64,000 nt of DNA from Elgaria multicarinata webbii. Its lineage: Eukaryota > Chordata > Lepidosauria > Squamata > Anguidae. A program made the translations under genes and the position numbers. The notes under the pieces are model-generated. The model ran no database searches, was not told the origin of the DNA, and saw only the letters and a program-made list of their open reading frames with translations. The DNA is taken from positions 18,866,006 through 18,930,005 of the forward strand of contig NC_086171.1 in assembly GCF_023053635.1 (NCBI RefSeq), read 5' to 3'. Positions 44,501-56,700 of this stretch are shown in pieces (position 1 is the first letter of the stretch; every line of letters starts with the position of its first letter).

Positions 44501-47500
44501 CTTCTGCTGCCAAGCCCCACGGTTTTGCTGGGGTGGTGGTGGCAAGTTATCTAGATGGAGGGAGGCAGCGTGGGCTTTCCAGCGGCCATTAGGCTCTCCG
44601 GGCCCACCCCCTCCCATGGTTTTCAGTGACCAATGGCAGGTCGCCTTCCGCCTAGGAATGCCCCCTGGAGCAGCGTCCGAACGAGGACAGATGGGGAAGA
44701 CCTTGCTTGGGTGTTGGAAAAGTCAAGGTAAGACCCTGACTTTTCTGCTCCGCATCTTCGGCTCTTTGCCCCGGAGTGGCTCCGAATCAGCGGCTGTGTC
44801 ATATAACTGACATAGCATGGATTCGGAGCCACCCCATGGCAAAGACAATGTGTAGACAACCCCGCCCCCAAAGTCTATTTGCATCTTGGGAGGTATTTAG
44901 CCATTTCTCTTCAATAGCAAACAGTAGCTGGGAGGAGGGCGGGTTTGAATGGGCAGGTGACATGGGTGGGGAAATCAAAACATGGGCCACATGCAGGCCC
45001 CATCACATTTTTGCCACACCCCCCCCCATGTTGCTGCAGTTGCTGCCATGGCAATTTCAGCGGCTGGGGTAGGATATGACCCCAGTTGGTTCCAGGTGCA
45101 GGGGAATAGGGGCAATGTGGCCTTCTGAACCCCTAGAAGCTGCCCATCTCTGTATTAAACGTGTATATCCTACTGCTGCTCTGAGCAAATTGGAAGTTCT
45201 CCCGCAGCTGCATTTCAGTGAAAATAAAAAGTGTGGTGATCCAATTGCTTTTTTAATTGTGTCGCATCTTGTAGTTTGTCCCAAGGGAAAGGAAGTGGCT
45301 TACCTTGCTGCTGATATTTTCGCTTGAGTGGATCGAATGTTCTCTTTAAGTGGCGAAGCTTGAGCGTTTGTTTAATCTAAGCTGGTGTGCCCCTGAACCA
45401 TCGTTCCCATTTATTTATTTTTATTTATTTTATTTATTACATTTCTATACCGCCCAATAGCCGAAGCTCTCCGGGCGGTTCACAAAAATTAAAACCATAA
45501 TAAACAACCAACATGTTAAAAGCACAAGAAAAGATAATATCCTTGTATATCTCGGATCTTCCTGAACATACTACATCTTTGTCTTTTCCCCCAGATGGTG
45601 TATAGGTAGATGATTTGGGGAGATCCTGGATATTGTAACATTGAATTGCCCTCCTTTTGCTAATTAAACTGGCCACAGGTTTGTTCCAGTTCTGGTGTCA
45701 GTGACTGGAGAGTCAGTGACTGGACCAGAGTCTCTCTGTGAGCTTCATGGCAGAGTGGGGACTTGAACCAAGAGCCCCAGTCCATCACTGGCTCTGTTGC
45801 TTCATTTTATAATGTCTGATTGCTTACTTCTGTGTATTTTCCTTCACTGCTTTATTTATTGACTAGCAAATGCTTTGTGTGGGTTGGAATAGCCCATGGT
45901 TGATACAGCGTGGCCTTCAAGCAAACTTACACAGTTGTCACAGTCGGAGACATTGTGTCTGCCCCATCTGAGTGGAGGCATGACTGCTGACACTCCTGGG
46001 CACAGCTCTGCCATGGTGTACCCTTATAGCCTCCTGAATGAGTGGTCCCTAATCTCTCCTGTCTTCAAACTGCAATGCGCTCTACATGGGGCTGCCTTGT
46101 TCAGAAGCTGCAGCTTGTGCAAAATGCGGTGGCCAGATTGATAATGGGGACCGGGAGGTTCAAACATATAAGATCGATTCTGGTCCACTTGCATCGGCTG
46201 CCTGCATGTTTCTGAGCCTGATTCAAGGTGCTGGTTTTATCCTATAAAGCACTGGTTCCAAAACTTTTTCAGGTAAACGCCCCCTTGGTTCCATAAACTC
46301 ATGCCCAGTGCCCCCAACCCTACACTATAAAAATCATTATTCAAAATAACGGTTTTCAACGACCCACTAAGGAAGATAATAACAATAAAATTCAAAACAG
46401 TAACAATTAATTGAATATTTATTCAAAATCTGAAGCACTTGCCGCAGGCTTGCCAAGAGAGGGAGGGAAAAGAGAGCGAACACCTCTGTTTTGCAGCCGG
46501 CGTGGCAGAACACACCAAGCAGGGTATGTCTCTTCATTAGCATTTTGGTGCTTTTGAAACATTTCAATTCACTGTTAAAAGGACTCTTCTTAATTGGTAT
46601 TAATACATGTGTGGATTCTTCCCCTATATGGCTTGGGACCAAACTACCTTCTCGCATAAAAATGTCCCTGGGTTTTAAGACCTTCTGGAGAGGTGCCTCT
46701 CGGAAAAGACCACCTTGAGTGCCCCCCTGCCTCCCCTTTGCCTCTTAGCACCCCCCTGCCGCCACCTTGCCTCTTAGCGCCCCCCGATGCAATCCTACCA
46801 CCCCCAAGGGGGCAGTACTGCCCACTTTGGGAACCACTGCTATAAAGCTTTACAGGGATTGGGACCACAATACCTGCCAGAATACCTCTCCTGCCATGAA
46901 CCTACCCGTACACTGCATTCAACATTCAAGGTCCTCCTCCGGTTCCTAGGGAAGCTTGGAGGATGGCAACAAGGGAGAGGGCCTTTTTAGTGGTGGCTTC
47001 CAATTAGTCAAGATTTCCCTCTTCTCCCAGGCATTTAGCAGCATATGTTGAGTTTTAATCAACCCCAGATCTATCTTTAGATCTGGTTGAGAACTCAGAG
47101 TTATTTTTAAATGGATATTGTCTTTGTATGCTGTCTGGTTTTTATGTTTTTAAATTCTGTGTATCGACTTTTAATGTTCAATTTTTTAATCTTTTGTAAA
47201 CTGCCCAGAGAGCTTCGGCTATGGGGTGGTATAGAAATGATAATAACAACAACATCTTGGCCCCATGGGGAAGAAGAAGGACCGAGGGGACAGGAGCAGG
47301 CAGAAGTAACATCGGGGCCTGCTCCTGCTGGACTCTTCCCCCCCCCACAGGGCAAACTGCCATCTTGGCCCTGTGGGGAAGAAGAAGGACCGAGGGGACA
47401 GGAGCAGGCAGAAGTAACATCGGGGCCTGCTCCTGCTGGACTCTTCCCCCCCCCCCACAGGGCAAACTGCCATCTTGGCCCTGTGGGGAAGAAGAAGAAC

Positions 47501-47654
47501 CGAGGGGACAGGAGCAGGCAGAAGTAACATCGGGGCCTGCTCCTGCTGGACTCTTCCCCCCCCCAGGGCAAACTGCCATCTTGGCCCCGTGGGGAAGAAG
47601 AAGGACCGAGGGGACAGGAGCAGGCAGAAGTAACATCGGGGCCTGCTCCTGCTA

Positions 47655-47708
<54 letters not shown>

Positions 47709-50700
47709 CTCTCCCCTCCCTCCCTCCCTCCCTCCTTGACTCCTTTTCCTTGTGTGTCATGTCTTTATTAGATTGTAAGCCTGAGGGCAGGGACTGTCTT
47801 TTTTCCTAAGTGTAAGCCGCTCCGAGAGCCTTTTTTGGCTAAGGAGCGGGGTATAAGTATGATAAATAAATATAAATAAATCTAGTAGTTTGGGGATTTT
47901 GCCCCTAGTGGCTGAAGATGTTACTGCAGGCTTCAACCACATGGGCATATATAAATGACTTTAAATTATTTCATTTTTAAAACAAATTAACTCCAAGGTG
48001 CACAACCCTAGTATCCCCTCAGTTTGCATGCCAGGTTGCAGTTTTCTAAGTTTCATGGTCTTGGTGCTGATGGACAGATAGATGCATCTTCTTTTATTAT
48101 GATAGGCTTCATCCCTCCCAATCTTGGTGTTCTTTCCTTTTACATCCTACAGGAGTTGCAGGGATCTTTGGAGGCTGCATATGGTGCGGCTGGTGACACA
48201 GAGAGTGCTGAGGGAGCATTTGAGAAGTTCTTTGAGTGGAAGAATGCTAAGCTGCAGGAATTCAATCGGGTCAGGAACGCCACAGATGCTTCCCTGCGAG
48301 ATCTCGTGACATGTTTCAACAAGATAACTCAGGTAAAGATGACTTTGTGTTGTCTTAAGCAAGAACTAAAGCTCAGTCATATTCAAATCATGGTTAGAAT
48401 TCAGCTACCGCCCTACTTCGAGTAGACCCTTTGAAATGAATGGGGACTTCAGTTAGTTGCTTATGAGCAGGCCTTATTCCTCAGGTGGACACTTCTGCAT
48501 CTGGCAGAACATTTAGATGTTGACTAGGTGGCCTCTTGGCAACTGCCTCCAATTACTTGTGGGGGCTCACTGGGGAAGGGTCCGCGACCGTCTCCCCAAA
48601 GGCCCAGGATCTCTCTGAAGTGTCTCAGGGTCCCTTAATACAGGCAACTCCTTCTGAGGTCTGACTTGGGTGGCTCCAGAGGGGGAAAGACCATCAGGCA
48701 GTAGTGGTACTTTCATAGGTTGGCCCACTGTTCCCCACTGTCTTCAGTTGGCAACGGAGGCTTGCCTTCGGCCCTCCTGACAGCTACCATTTCTGAATTC
48801 AATGGAGGTTTCCTGTCTGGTTTAATCCCATCATTTTCCCATTTTGTACCCTGAAGCTGGCTTTCGGTGTCAGAAACAGGTTGGCTAGATTGGCTGCTCA
48901 TGTTGCCGACTATTCTTAGGCACGTTGGAAGAATCTGTTTTGGGAGTGGAGCTCGGCAGGTTTTGGTCAGCTCAGGCCCTGGAGGCTCAGACTCACGGAC
49001 CTTTGAGCTGGTGCGGCTCTGCATGTGCTCAATTGGGCACGCTTGCAGTGTCCTGCTTTTTAAAAAATTGCGCAAATCCTGATTTGCGCAAATTTGCAGC
49101 TGGGAACATTTACGGAAATTGTGATTCACACTTGATCATAGCCATAAATTGTGTAATTCGTGCAAAATTGAAGGCATAAATGGCCCTTTGTGGCTTGTGG
49201 ACCAAAAAAAAAGAAAAAGACAAAGCTCTCAGTAGGCACCCACAGACCATCTAGTGGCTCTCCCCATGCGCACACCAGGGTCGGACAACCTCTAGGACTC
49301 CAGTGAGCTGAGTGTTAACAGGACACGAAGGAGTAAGAACATAAAAAGAGGGTCCATCTAGTCCAGCACTCTGTTCACACAGTGGCCAACCAGCTGTCGA
49401 ACAGGGACCAGCAAAGCAGGACACGGTGCAACAGCACCCTCCCACCCATGTTCGTCAGCAACTGGTGCACACAGGCTTACTGTCTCAGATACTGGAGGTA
49501 GCACATAACCATCAGGGCTAGTAGCTGTTGATAGCCTTCTCCTCATCCCTACCTATTCGACACTGAATGTCGATGTACACATATTCTCGAGTTGGTTTCG
49601 TTGGCAAAACCTACATGGGATCCCAGTAGGGGGCCCAAAAAGTTTCTCTTGAGCAGCCTCTCTCTGGCTTTTCAAACTGTCTGCTCGATATTTAAAATGT
49701 GGGGTCATGCTTGGGAAGCTTTCTAGGAACATGACACACAGACTGAGAACATAGCATTCCTCTGATGTCGCTCGCACATGGACACAGCTGATCAGAACGT
49801 TCTTTCACCACCCTTGACCAAGGCAGCTCCTGTTACAGAGCCCCTGCTCTGTAGGCTTTGGCTGGAAGCAGGATATCTGGGCGGCCCATTTTTATAGATA
49901 ATCACCCTTCAGATGAAACACTTTCAGAGGGGCTTACAACATTCAATTACTGGCAATCGCTTCTAAATCATCTTTAAAAAGTATAAATTCTCCGCAGAGA
50001 TTGAAAACCAAGACATTCCCTTCCTGCAGTCTAATAGCCATGGTTAGGGATGTCAGAGAAATCCCCAATGGATTCAGACTTATTTGGATTTCTATGAATC
50101 TGACCTATAGTCTTTGTAATGGACCAGTTTTCCCCAAGTTGTACAGATTCCGTGGATTTGCAAACCTTGTTTTGTTTTTTTAACTTCTGGGCAGATTTGC
50201 CCTGATGTGCCCTTATACAAGTGGACCAAAATTCTTGTACATCCCTTAAAAACAACCAACACTGATTCCCTCAATGAGCGGACCACGAAACAAAAGATGC
50301 TTGACGATCTTTGAAAGACCGACGGAACACATTTAATGAAATCTGCACATCCCTGGCCATGATAACAAAAGGAAAAAGGAAAGGGGAGGAAAGAGGAAAG
50401 CAAGCATTGGAGAGTGTCTGCTTTGGCTGATGGGTGTAGCTGCATTGGTCTCCCCCCACTCCTCCTTGTGATGAAGTTTTTTTTTCCTGGGAGGCGGCGT
50501 GCGCTTCCCTTCAGCTCTGCAGTCCGAGGATAACAGGGCCATGACAGTAATACCGTCACATAAAATAGACTCAGTGTGCCTTCTCTGTTCTCATGTTCTT
50601 CAGCACTGAACAGCTATAAAAAGTGTATTCCTGTGCAGTTGGAACACACATTTTGTAGTTAAAACTGGCACATAAAAGTAGTCACTTAACTACATCAGTA

Positions 50701-53700
50701 GTTCTAAATAGACTCATGTTTTTAGGATTATTATTTTTTTATCAAGGAAACAAGAGAGACAACAGCACTGAATTTTGCAATTAGTTTATCTCAAAACAAC
50801 AGATGAAATTATATTCTACATTGGTTTGTTACAGCGCACACCAGTGTTACAGATTTAACCTGGACTAAAAACAGAAATTCTTTGCAACTTTATTTTAACA
50901 ATCATGGCTTTCCCCAAGTACCCTCAGTCCTCCACATGCTTTGGACTACAACTCCTTGATCATTGGCTGTGCTTATTGGGGCTGATGGGAGTTGAAGGCT
51001 GGGATATAGTGCCCTGAACAGCATAGGAGCATGCTGTGGGACATCGTCTATTGCTCTGTGTGAGTGACACACAGAAAAGGGGTCAAGGTTTCTGAACAAC
51101 TCTATTTATCAAAGTGGAACCCATGGTTAGGCCGCTAACCCTTTTGCAGCAAATGGTTAGTGAGAGTGTTGAAACCATGGTTATGCAGCCACCATGCGCA
51201 CGATACATTAAGTCATGGTTTCACTCAAAATGCTTAACCACCGTGGCTTAGCCTGTCGTCTGAACAGGGTCAGTGTTACGTTCTTGAGCAATCTTTGTGC
51301 AGGTATTTCTTTACTTGCTGACATAGCTTGTTAATATTTGTATAGATATTCCCCCCTTTCTTGTCTCTTTGCCTTCAAGTTTTTTGACATGACATTGGAT
51401 AGATCCTTGGAATCTGAGGATGTCGCTGGAAACGTGGATGATGTTCTCAAGAAAATTGAATTGAATATTTCTGAAGAATTGGACATTTTCCTAACGGTAA
51501 GTTAGCTTTCTTCTTCTTTTTAAAGAAAAGCGTTTTGCTTCTGCATTTTAAAAGGCATTGTGTTTTTTGGATAGAACACATGTTGCCAGAATGTTTCATT
51601 AGAATGTAAGAAGGCACATTGTCCAGGATTTACTGCAACCAGTTTACTCATTACTTGAGGACTTTTTCCCTCTTGAAAATGTGATTTACATGGTTGTCAC
51701 TATTCTGTATTCCCGTCCACTTGCCATTGTGTGACTGAACTATGGTTGATGTATTGCTTGTGGTTGCTTTATTTATTTATTTCCTGTTGAGTTTTGATGG
51801 GACATCTTTCATTCCCACCCCCCCAGTCCTCTGTTTCGCATTCTCCTTGTATGTCAGTACGAGTGGGTATGTCAGGGACAGGCTTGGTGCCAAAAGGGAC
51901 CCTAGAAAGAGGGTCATAGTGGGTTCTGTATACTGAAGTATGTAGGAAGACCTTGGTTTCTTGGGGAGGGGGGAAATGCACCCCCTCTCTCCCAGCTCTT
52001 CCTCAAAATGGGTGTTTTTGTCCAGGGCTGGACAGGTGCTCTGATAACATGTTGCCTCTTAACGTCTGTGACCACACTACCTTGAACATGCCTGATTTTA
52101 GGGACTGAACAGGTTCAATCCTGGTTAATACTTGGATGGGAGACTGCCTGGCATTAGTGAGTGCTTTAGGCCATTTTGCAGGGAGGAGCCATAGCTCAGG
52201 GGTAGAGCACCTGCTTTGCATGCAGTGGGTTCCAGGTTCGATTCCCGGCATTTCCAGGTAGGGCCGGAAATTCAAGCCGGAAGCCTTGGAGAGCTGCTTC
52301 CAGACAATTTTAACAATAATAGCGGAGGTGAGGGACACCTAAACAGTAATAGCCCTGCTGCTGGAGCAGAGATGTTGCTGTGGCTGAGCTCCATGGAGCC
52401 AGGTGCCTTTTAAACATGCAAGTAGGCTTCCACTCATTTACAGCTTGCTGGATGAGGAAATGTGCATCAGAGCGCAGTTGTCATCCATCTGTATTGCATT
52501 ACTTTAAAAGCCACGTATATTTTATTTTATTGATTTGATTTCATTTTGTACCCCGCCTTTCTACCAGAAATGGGACTCAGTGGCATTTTTTTTATTTATT
52601 ACATTTTTATACCACCCAATAGCTGAAGCTCTCGGGGCGGTTCACAAAAATTAAAACCTTTAGGAACATAATAAAACATCCAACAAGCTAAAAACCCAAA
52701 TACAAAATACGATATAAAAAGCACAACCAGGATAAAACCACACAGCAGAAATTGATATAGGATTAAAATACAGAATTAAAACAGCAAAGTTTAAATTTAG
52801 ATGTTAAAATACTGGGAAAATAAAAAGGTCTTCAGCTGGCGACAAGAAGAATACAGTGTAGGCGCCAGGCGGACCTCTCTGGGGAGCTCGTTCCACAGCG
52901 GAGAAAGCCCTCCTCCTAGTAGCCACCTGCCTCACTTCCTTCGACAGGGGCTCACAGAGAAGGGCCCCTGTGGATGATCTTAAGGTCTGGGCAGGTACAT
53001 ATGGGAGGTGGCATTCCTTCAAATAACCTGGGCCCAATCCGTTTAGGGCTTTGTATGTTAGTACTAGCACTTTGAATCAGGCCTGGACCTGGACTGGCAG
53101 CTTTCATGCTTTGTTCAGGGGTGCACAGCTTCTTTTGACATCCATTGGAGAAGCTCCGGGGATATATTTATTATTTATTTATTTATTTTATTTATTGCAT
53201 TTATATCCCGCCTTTTTTCCTTCAAGGAACTCAAGGCAGCATATATAATCCTCCTCCTCCTCTCCATTTTTATCCTCACAACAACCCTGTGAGGTAGGTT
53301 GGGCTGAGAGTCAGTGACTGGCCCAAAGTCAACCATTGAGCTTCCATAGCTGAGTGGGGACTAGAAGCCGGATCGCCTGACTCTCAGTCCAACATTGTAG
53401 CCACTACACCATGCTGGCTCTCCCTACGCCACACTTGCCAGCTCCACACTGATACACAAGGGTGGAGCTTGAAGTCAAAAATGGTCAAAAGAAAGGGGGG
53501 GGGCAAAACCTACAGGCATTTTTTAGCTCAAAGTTCTTATTAAAAGCCGTCCTGCAGTCCTGCCTCAGCTGCATGAAAACATAATGGGGGGGGGGGAACA
53601 CAAGGAGAGCAAAAAGAGGGGAGGGTTGAAAATCATCCTCTTTGCCCTGTCCTTTTCTCTCCTCCTCAGCAAATATTTTTCATGGCTTCACACTCACTAT

Positions 53701-56700
53701 TTAAATTCAAATGGCCTTTGTACTTAATTTATAGTGTCTTAAAAGTATTGTGTGGTGGTGGGAGGGTAATATAGGTACAAACACAAAGGTAGTGACATAA
53801 TATACATGTTTTGTAGGTCTTCACTTATTTTTATTATATTTCACACTGTTCCAGAGAACAGAAGCTAAGTTTTTTTCTGTTTGTGTGTTGTTGTTGTTTT
53901 TGAAAAAGACCACCCTCTGATAATGATTAACATTTCGATGAGTTGCTCTTATTGCAATCTGCGACAAAACAGGAGGCCTGAATTCAAATGAGAATTATTC
54001 TTGAGGGGATCAATGATCAAAAACATAACACCCAAGATCCTACTACACAGGGGTATGTGTACCATAGACATGTCAAACGGGCTTAACTTAAACTGCTTCA
54101 TGGCCTCTTTTAGAATTTGAAGTTTACCTAATGTTCTTTACGAATAAAAACTCATAAGCCATCAGAAGCTTGGCCATTAAGAATGGCCACCACATCTTTG
54201 TAGAAATCAACAAACTTCATGCAACTGTAGATATAGTTATCTCTCTCTCTCTCTGTAATTCCATTTAGGAGCTAGATGAAGCTGACAAAAAAATAATTTT
54301 AAATGTGTACAACGAGGTTATGCAGAAGATCCGCCAAGAACAACATCTCTTAAATACTGTCTATCAAAAGTATCTTGACAGTATAGAGGTCAGTTTTTCC
54401 TAGTTGTTTATTCATCGTATGTTCAAAATGAAAACAAAACATGATTTCAAACTTGTTTGGGAAAACAGTTTGGAGAGGTCTAGGAATTACCCCTGAACAA
54501 CTCAGATAGAAAAAACTGGCTTCCGGATTACCCATATGATGATTTTGTAAATCCTGTAAAATAGATATTTGTATTATCCTAAAGCTAAGTTGCTGTCTAA
54601 AAGATCCTAATGTTCTAATGCAACTAGTTTTTGTGTGTAAGTAATAATGTTTCTTGAAATGAATAGACTAGGGGTTTTTTTCTGCACTTCCCGGTTTATT
54701 TACTGTAGACCAACAGTGTTGAACCTCTTTCAGCTTGAGGGCTGAATTCAGTTTCAGAGAAGTGCTTGGTGAGGGGGAGGGGGGTTGCCGTCCAGTGGTG
54801 GGCGTGGCCAAAGGCAAAAGAGGCAGGGCCAATGTACCACCATATTGAAACTTACAGCTCTTACTGCCATGGTAACTAAGCCTTAGGAGAGGCATTTCAA
54901 TTTTGTAGACTGGCGGGAAAAACACACACAAAAGCCAAGAAACCAAATGATGAGGGGGCTGCCTAGATGGTCTGAAAGCCCCATGGTGGGTGTGCAATGG
55001 TGTTGCAGCGGTTATACAGTGCAGCAGCCACCTCGCAGCCATTGTGGGGCTTCCCCATGAAGCTGTGACTTTAAAAAATCAGGGACTTGCCTCTCTCTGG
55101 GGAAAAAAGTCAGGGTGAATATAGCACATCCTCGCTCCAGTGTCGTGGCGGAGGCGTTCCCAGGTGGATGGCGACCTCTGATTGGTCACTGTCTGCCCGG
55201 ACAGGGGGAGGGACTGGCATGCCAATGGCTGCAGGAAACCCCACGCCCTCCCTCTGTGTCGAGATTGGCTGCTGCCACCCCGCTACAGAGAAAATGTAGG
55301 GTTTTGCTTAAGGCTGCAGCAACAAGGGAGAGGGCCTTTTCAGTGGTGGCCCCCCAATTATGGAATGATCTCCCCGATGAGGTTCGCCTGGCGCCAACAT
55401 TGTTATCTTTTCGGCGCCAGGCAAGCCTCATCGGGGAGATCATTCTATAATTGGGGGGCCACCACTGAAAAGGTCCTCTCACTTGTTGCTGCAGCCTTTT
55501 CTCTTCTCCCAGGCATTTAACAGCATTTAATAACATATGCTAAGTTTTTTTTTTAATGGACCCCAGAACTGTTGTTGTTTAAAATGGATACTGTTTTACA
55601 CTGTTGTTTATATTTTTTTGATGGTTTTAAATTTGTATACTTTTTAATGTTCACTGTTTTAACTTTTGTAAACCGCTCAGAGAGCTTCAGCTATGGGGCG
55701 GTATATAAATTTAATAAATAAATAAATTTAATAATAAATAAACCCGATGTCGTATGGGCATCCCTAAGGACAGGGGAAGGGATGGGGCCAGAGGAAGGGC
55801 GCACCCTAGGCAGGCCAGGTGTTGCCCCTGGGCCTGATGTTCTGCCTCCTTTTTCTGGAGTATGTAAAGCGGTTTCTCACTCATTTTGTCTTCATTTTAG
55901 TTCAAAAAACAGATTGTGGAGTGGCTGGATACAAGTCCTAACATTGACGATTTGTTACGGATTAAGAGGGGAATGAAAAACATGAAGGCTCAGCTGAGAT
56001 GGAAGCTGGCAGAAAAAAACAACTTGGAAGAAGTAGGGAAATAAGTGTTGTTTTGATATCTTTTCTCACTATCCATGAAAGCGAATAGCTGGCTGCATGG
56101 GAGAAGGTGCTACTACTGTCTAGCACTTGAGAACTCTCTCTTTTTTTTTTTACATGCAGGCTTAATTGGTTCACATAAAGCCTGCACAAATAAAAGCGCA
56201 AGCAAAACTAGATTAAAAAAAAGTATCAAGCAAAAAGAAAAGAAGGGACAAAAAGAGAAGATGTCTGGAAAACATATTGAAACCAGACAGAGTGTTTTTC
56301 AAAATGCAACGGGGGGTGGGAAGTGTGGACAATCAGTACTCGGAAGTGCACAGTTCTTACACGTCTGATTGCTTATAGGTCTATAAATAACCAAAGCTCA
56401 GATTTTCCTACAACGAGAGTTCTCATGATTCCTCACTGGAGCAACGGAATAGAAGGCCTGTGGTGTTCCAGGCCCCTGAAATGCTGCAGGTGCAGTTAGT
56501 GCAGGTGTGATATGAAATGGCTGGGGAGCCCATGGATGTGATATGGCATGAATAAAGACAATACAGATGATTGGGTGAGAAGCAGTGTGGGGCTGTGGAA
56601 GGACAGGGTGAGGAATCAAACGACATTTCTGTGTCTGGATCAGACCCAAGGCCTACCAAGTCCAGCTTCTTGTTTGTCACAGTGGCCAAGCAGATGTCTC

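Noticed and set aside
44161-44592. 143-codon ORF in STK31 intron 10
   Set aside because: No domain or homology that I recognise, and out of keeping with the STK31 exon pattern.
47107-47760. 217-codon ORF and other long frames on both strands
   Set aside because: They are the 108-bp minisatellite and CT tract read in several frames; the unit length and composition keep them open without coding meaning.
52063-52176. a functional 5S rRNA gene
   Set aside because: The central part is shortened and diverged, no clear T-run terminator follows, and the tRNA-like SINE continues directly.
52184-52255. a functional tRNA gene
   Set aside because: A and B boxes are present, but there is no matching acceptor stem, and the unit is embedded in a SINE with a 5S-like head.
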